The position numbers were made by a program, and so were the translations under genes. Positions 62,266 through 64,000 of a stretch of DNA of 64,000 nt are shown here, piece by piece (the stretch's first letter is position 1; each line of letters begins with the position of its first letter). Below the pieces are notes generated by a model. That model was not told the origin of the DNA, made no database searches, and worked only from the letters and a program-made list of their open reading frames with translations. Where the stretch lies: NCBI GenBank assembly GCA_947479475.1, contig CANJZW010000003.1, forward strand, positions 54,533-118,532. Direction: 5' to 3'. Source of the stretch: Chthoniobacteraceae bacterium. Its GTDB lineage: Bacteria > Verrucomicrobiota > Verrucomicrobiia > Chthoniobacterales > Chthoniobacteraceae.

Positions 62266-63462
62266 TTAATCGAGGAGGAGCGCCGCGGCCTGAGCGACAT
62301 CTTTGTCCCCGCGTCCGGAAAGGTTGGCGATCAGGATTTGGGAAGGGTCCATGGAGGGGGCAACTTTGAGTACGTGGGCCACCGCGTGAGCGGTTTCCAG
62401 AGCTGGAATGATACCCTCTGTCTGAGAAAGGCGCTGGAAGGCGGCGAGTGCCTCGTCATCGGTGGCGTAGGCGTAATCAATCCTGCCCTGGTCGCGGAGA
62501 TAGGCGTGTTCTGGCCCGATTGCAGCGTAATCAAGGCCCGCTGAAACCGAGTGTGTCAGCTGGATCTGGCCGTCGTCATCCGTGAGGAGGTAGGTGCGGG
62601 TGCCCTGCAGAACCCCCAGCTTCCCGCCCTCGAAACGCGCGGCGTGTTCACCCAACCGGATGCCGCGACCGCCCGCTTCGACGCCGATCATTTGAACGCT
62701 TTCGTCATTCAGGAAGGGCCAGAAAAGGCCGATCGCATTGCTGCCCCCACCGACACACGCCACGAGCAGGTCGGGCAGGCGCCCTTCGCGTTCGAGCACC
62801 TGACGGCGGGCCTCTTCGCCGATGACCCGGTGAAAATCACGCACGATCATCGGGTAGGGATGCGAGCCGAGGGCCGAGCCCAAGATATAGTGGGTGGTGC
62901 GCACGTTGGTGACCCAGTCCCGCATGGCCTCATTGATGGCCTCCTTAAGGGTGGCCTGTCCGGCGGTGACGCCCACGACCTTGGCGCCCAGAAAACGCAT
63001 CCGGGCGACGTTGAGGGCTTGCCGCTCCATGTCCACGGCGCCCATGTAAATAATGCACTCCATTCCCGCCCGCGCGCAAACCGTCGCCGTCGCGACCCCG
63101 TGCTGGCCCGCGCCAGTCTCGGCTATGATCCGCTTTTTGCCCATCCGCTTGGCGAGGATGATTTGCCCCAGGGCGTTGTTAATCTTGTGTGCGCCGGTGT
63201 GCAGAAGATCTTCGCGCTTGAAGTAAATTTTAGCCCCGCCGAGTTGGCGCGTCAGCCGTTCCGCGAAATAGAGGGGAGTCGGCCGGCCGGCGAAATCCTT
63301 GAGGGTGGAGGCAAGTTCCTCTTGGAAGGTGTTGTCCTCTCGAGCCTTTGCGTATTCCTCCGTGAGGGTATTGAGCGCGTCCATGAGAGTTTCAGGGACG
63401 AACATGCCGCCATACGGGCCAAAGTGGCCGTGCTGGTCCGGAAGATTTTGGAGGTCGGTCAT
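62266..63462 (-). CDS. trpB: Tryptophan synthase beta chain
   Basis: TrpB joins indole and serine using PLP. I start at the ATG at 63462 (398 residues), as the upstream frame has no TrpB-like sequence. The PLP Lys is in [15 protein letters not shown], the phosphate loop is [10 protein letters not shown], and the AETGAGQHG block is intact. No trpA is adjacent in the window. It is transcribed toward yicC, 12 bases away. Confidence 0.98.
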   Translation of the reverse strand: MTDLQNLPDQHGHFGPYGGMFVPETLMDALNTLTEEYAKAREDNTFQEELASTLKDFAGRPTPLYFAERLTRQLGGAKIYFKREDLLHTGAHKINNALGQIILAKRMGKKRIIAETGAGQHGVATATVCARAGMECIIYMGAVDMERQALNVARMRFLGAKVVGVTAGQATLKEAINEAMRDWVTNVRTTHYILGSALGSHPYPMIVRDFHRVIGEEARRQVLEREGRLPDLLVACVGGGSNAIGLFWPFLNDESVQMIGVEAGGRGIRLGEHAARFEGGKLGVLQGTRTYLLTDDDGQIQLTHSVSAGLDYAAIGPEHAYLRDQGRIDYAYATDDEALAAFQRLSQTEGIIPALETAHAVAHVLKVAPSMDPSQILIANLSGRGDKDVAQAAALLLD

Positions 63463-63773
63463 GACTAGTACACTAAGAAGTGAACGGCCCCAGTGCCAAT
63501 GCAAACCCGAGGCCGTCGCAATTAGCCTCAGACAACCTGCGGTCACGGGAATTGAGATGATCGTTCCTGATCTCACCCAGAGCAATTTGTTAGCGTAACC
63601 TAGTGGAGAAAACAGAAGATGAGAGCAGGAAGATTCCCGGTCTTTGGGGGGCTCTTCTTAGAGGTCAGGATGTCTGAGTCTACAGAGACTGATAGAGCTG
63701 ATGGAGCTGGCCTGTTGTTTCGGGGCGATTGGGGCGCCTTTTCAGGGCTTTCTCTGGTTTTGAATGTTATCCG
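63463..63773. other. Non-coding stretch upstream of trpB
   Basis: No convincing gene is seen. A 64-codon plus-strand frame (63619-63813) lacks similarity and start signals and runs into the hairpin array. The region should contain the trpB promoter, but I cannot identify a clear -35/-10 pair or a leader peptide. Confidence 0.6.
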
Positions 63774-63960
63774 CAGGGCGTTGCCCTGGGCTAACCTAGA
63801 ATGCCCCTTGTAGGGGCGGAAACGCTCCGATTATTCCGCATTCTTCAGAAAACCGGCTGCGACTTCCTCCAAGTCTGATGCCCCTGCAAGGGGCAATTCA
63901 CTTTCAGCCCATGGCAACGCCATGGGAAAATGGTCCCAGAAAAATACGCCCTGTAAGGGC
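63774..63960. repeat. REP/BIME-like array of five tight hairpins
   Basis: Five perfect palindromes with 3-base loops lie at 63774-63788, 63803-63817, 63879-63895, 63908-63926 and 63948-63960. The second pair is an inverted copy of the first: GGCGTTGCC faces GGCAACGCC, and GCCCCTTGTAGGGGC faces GCCCCTGCAAGGGGC with one mismatch. Spacers between partners are also related. This mosaic inverted arrangement is like bacterial BIMEs, built from REP elements. Confidence 0.75.
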
Positions 63961-64000
63961 ACTCTAGCCTGCCCGGTCCATTCCAAATCGTGGCGTCATC

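Noticed and set aside
63619..63813. 64-codon plus-strand reading frame near the right end
   Set aside because: It has no recognisable domain and its end runs into the hairpin array, so it is probably non-coding.

Overview
The window looks like a chromosomal segment of a motile, GC-rich member of the Verrucomicrobiota. This is inferred from gene content, since no rRNA gene is present: a PSD1-cytochrome/DUF1501 gene pair, a long-form IspG, discoidin-type modules, a PQQ-like beta-propeller protein, a Gfo/Idh/MocA protein, and many genes without a recognisable Shine-Dalgarno site. I see no tRNA, rRNA, CRISPR array, transposase or phage gene.

Bases 1-19911 form one rightward flagellar locus: fliI (cut by the left edge), fliJ, a motE-like gene, fliK, flgD, flgE, fliL, fliM, fliN, fliO, fliP, fliQ, fliR, flhB, flhA, flhF, a small membrane-protein gene, fliA, motA, motB, a Cys-rich small gene and a second motB. 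Together these encode the export gate and ATPase accessories, the hook and its length control, the C-ring switch, a late-class sigma factor and the stators. Many pairs overlap by ATGA, so translational coupling is likely.

Bases 20096-24150 hold an unusual group: a DUF116-polyprenyl synthase fusion and a radical SAM protein on the minus strand, and a divergent ICMT-like membrane methyltransferase. They suggest an uncharacterised isoprenoid or lipid modification route. A DUF1003 protein, an OmpA-domain protein and a G-rich minisatellite follow.

Bases 26541-47272 are mostly minus-strand housekeeping: nadC, a HEAT-like protein, ispG-rseP-amidase, rlmN-def-exbD-exbB-tonB-like-comB-ogg-rex, a CbiX/DR2241-type pair, and ruvA followed by a possible ATP-grasp gene, an SRPBCC cyclase-like gene and a ketosynthase. 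Plus-strand islands carry lipA, a 2-hydroxyacid dehydrogenase gene and an RsuA/RluB-type pseudouridine synthase gene.

Bases 47318-60138 are rightward: a secreted unknown, an NtrC-type activator, a secreted unknown, a PQQ-like propeller protein, a Gfo/Idh/MocA protein lacking the usual EKP lysine, a discoidin-domain sensor kinase with its response regulator, then PSD1 and DUF1501 genes. The kinase and the PSD1 protein share the same discoidin-like module, which suggests a sense-and-degrade unit.

Bases 60190-63462 are minus-strand housekeeping (coaC, gmk, yicC, trpB). The right end is non-coding and carries an inverted array of tight hairpins resembling a REP/BIME element.
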